Shown: positions 63,288-64,000 of the stretch, piece by piece
How the letters are laid out: each line of letters begins with the position of its first letter
Numbering within the stretch: position 1 is the stretch's first letter
Source: Acidiphilium iwatense
GTDB taxonomy: Bacteria > Pseudomonadota > Alphaproteobacteria > Acetobacterales > Acetobacteraceae
Direction: 5' to 3'
Length of the DNA: 64,000 nt
NCBI RefSeq assembly: GCF_021556475.1
Contig: NZ_JAKGBZ010000011.1
Coordinates: 44,305 to 108,304 of the forward strand
Made by a program: the position numbers and the translations under genes
Notes under the pieces: generated by a model
The model's database searches: none
Told to the model about the DNA's origin: nothing
The model's input: only the letters and a program-made list of their open reading frames with translations

Positions 63288-63868
63288 CAGAAACTCGGCG
63301 GGGTATTCGCACTGATCACCTCGCAAATCTCGTCGAACGGGTTGCGAAATCTGTGCGGAATCTGGCTTTTGAAGTAATAGGCATCGCCGGTGTCGAGGGC
63401 GCGCTCCTGATCGCCCACGGTCACCAGAAGCCGCCCGCGCACCACGACGCCCGCCTCCTCGCCAGCATGGCGCAGCATCGCTTCGCCGGTATCGGCACCC
63501 GGCCGATAGGTTTCGTGCAGCATCTGCAATGCGCGGTCCTTCAGCCGCTTGCCGACCATGCGGAACGATATCCGCTCCTCGAAGGCGATTTCGGTCAGGC
63601 CGGTCGCCTCGAAAAACACATCCTCGGGAGCCGCGAGATCGAGGGTGAAGAATTCGGCGAGTGACATCGGAATGCCGTCGAGAATCTTCTTGAGCGACGA
63701 AATCGACGGGCTCACCCGATTCTGCTCGATCAGCGAGATCGCGCCATTGGTCACCCCGGCCCGCCGGGCCAATTCCCGCTGCGTCAGGCCGAAGACCTGG
63801 CGCATCTGCTTCAGCCTCGCCCCGACCCCGGCACCATCCTCGCGCGCGATCGGGATTTCCGCGTCCAT
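63287..63868 (-). CDS. PuuR-like XRE-cupin transcriptional regulator
   Basis: 193 residues. A Cro/CI helix-turn-helix (VGARLKQMRQVFGLTQRELARRAGVTNGAISLIEQ) is followed by a short linker and a cupin domain with GEEAGVVVRGRLLVTVGDQ and DTGDAYYFKSQIPHRFRNP. This is the PuuR architecture, a repressor of putrescine catabolism that responds to putrescine. It is encoded upstream of the polyamine genes on the same strand with a 280-base gap. It is a second regulator of this class in the window, distinct from the one at 25.0 kb. Confidence 0.92.
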   Translation of the reverse strand: MDAEIPIAREDGAGVGARLKQMRQVFGLTQRELARRAGVTNGAISLIEQNRVSPSISSLKKILDGIPMSLAEFFTLDLAAPEDVFFEATGLTEIAFEERISFRMVGKRLKDRALQMLHETYRPGADTGEAMLRHAGEEAGVVVRGRLLVTVGDQERALDTGDAYYFKSQIPHRFRNPFDEICEVISANTPPSF

Positions 63869-63875
63869 CGCTTCC

Positions 63876-64000
63876 CTAAGCTGCGTTGAGGAGTTGATCT
63901 GTGGGGAGGAGGGTTTCGCCGATTGCCTCGGCGACGGCGGGATGGGCGATGCGGCCCTCGGCGACGTTCAGCCCGGCGCGCAGATGGGCATCCTCGCGCA
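63876..64000 (-). CDS. Alanine dehydrogenase, C-terminal fragment (gene continues beyond window)
   Basis: About 41 C-terminal residues are visible before the TAG at 63876. They read HLRAGLNVAEGRIAHPAV then AEAIG, the typical end of alanine dehydrogenase (GLNV..G.I....VAEA.G). The enzyme reversibly deaminates alanine to pyruvate with NAD+. Placed at the head of the polyamine cluster it could regenerate pyruvate for the class III transaminase. Only a short piece is seen, so the call is moderate. Confidence 0.7.
   Translation of the reverse strand, partial: REDAHLRAGLNVAEGRIAHPAVAEAIGETLLPTDQLLNAA

Overview
The window is GC-rich, densely packed DNA from an alphaproteobacterium, most probably a member of the Acetobacteraceae (Acidiphilium-like). 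This placement is inference. It rests on GTTC-N7-GTTC type LexA boxes, a Rhodobacter-type sorbitol operon joined to Entner-Doudoroff genes, and a proline/arginine-rich protein of a kind I associate with that family. No rRNA, tRNA, CRISPR array, transposase or replication origin was seen.

Layout. 1-6.0 kb (minus): an ATGA-coupled accessory operon for a molybdenum hydroxylase of the CO-dehydrogenase type (coxG, coxD, coxE, two XdhC pieces, a cofactor cytidylyltransferase-like protein and a D-2-hydroxyacid dehydrogenase), with no structural coxSML genes in view. 6.1-7.9 kb: an ion antiporter and a DUF983 protein. 7.9-19.1 kb (minus): a polyol catabolic superoperon, with ABC transporter smoEFGK-like, two polyol dehydrogenases, zwf, edd, eda and an MFS sugar porter. 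It is divergent from a DeoR regulator, a PfkB fructokinase and an FGGY D-ribulokinase (19.5-23.0 kb). Together these genes would import a sugar alcohol, oxidise it to a ketose, phosphorylate it and feed the pentose-phosphate/Entner-Doudoroff routes.

24.4-28.2 kb is an AT-richer island with a polyamine-type binding protein, an amine/amino-acid oxidase and an XRE-cupin regulator. It is bounded by a LexA-boxed lineage gene and a decayed piece of the same family. It is followed by a small orphan gene and an array of 87-bp tandem repeats. 29-35.4 kb is housekeeping and metabolism: pyrE, icd, an LLM flavoprotein, a manC-type bifunctional enzyme, a creatininase-family protein and an EamA transporter.

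35.4-39.7 kb is the most distinctive locus: a 90-aa Gly/Leu-rich precursor with a microcin-type double-glycine leader, its own terminator, and divergent genes for an HlyD adaptor and a C39-peptidase ABC exporter. It looks like a complete small-peptide export system with an unusually acidic, one-third-glycine product. 39.8-50.3 kb holds lpxC, cydDC, panC, a degenerate EAL protein, a four-gene coupled cluster (DUF3253, DUF1499, SbmA/YddA-like ABC protein, glycerophosphodiesterase) and a convergent unknown gene that runs antisense into the phosphodiesterase gene. 50.6-55.6 kb is a TetR-controlled tripartite drug efflux pump with a perfect palindromic operator. 55.7-56.8 kb is a radical SAM gene with two LexA boxes around its promoter. 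56.8-64.0 kb (minus) is a polyamine catabolic cluster: amino acid/polyamine permease, agmatine deiminase, N-carbamoylputrescine amidase, glutamine-synthetase-like ligase, class III aminotransferase, a PuuR-like regulator and the 3' end of an alanine dehydrogenase gene.
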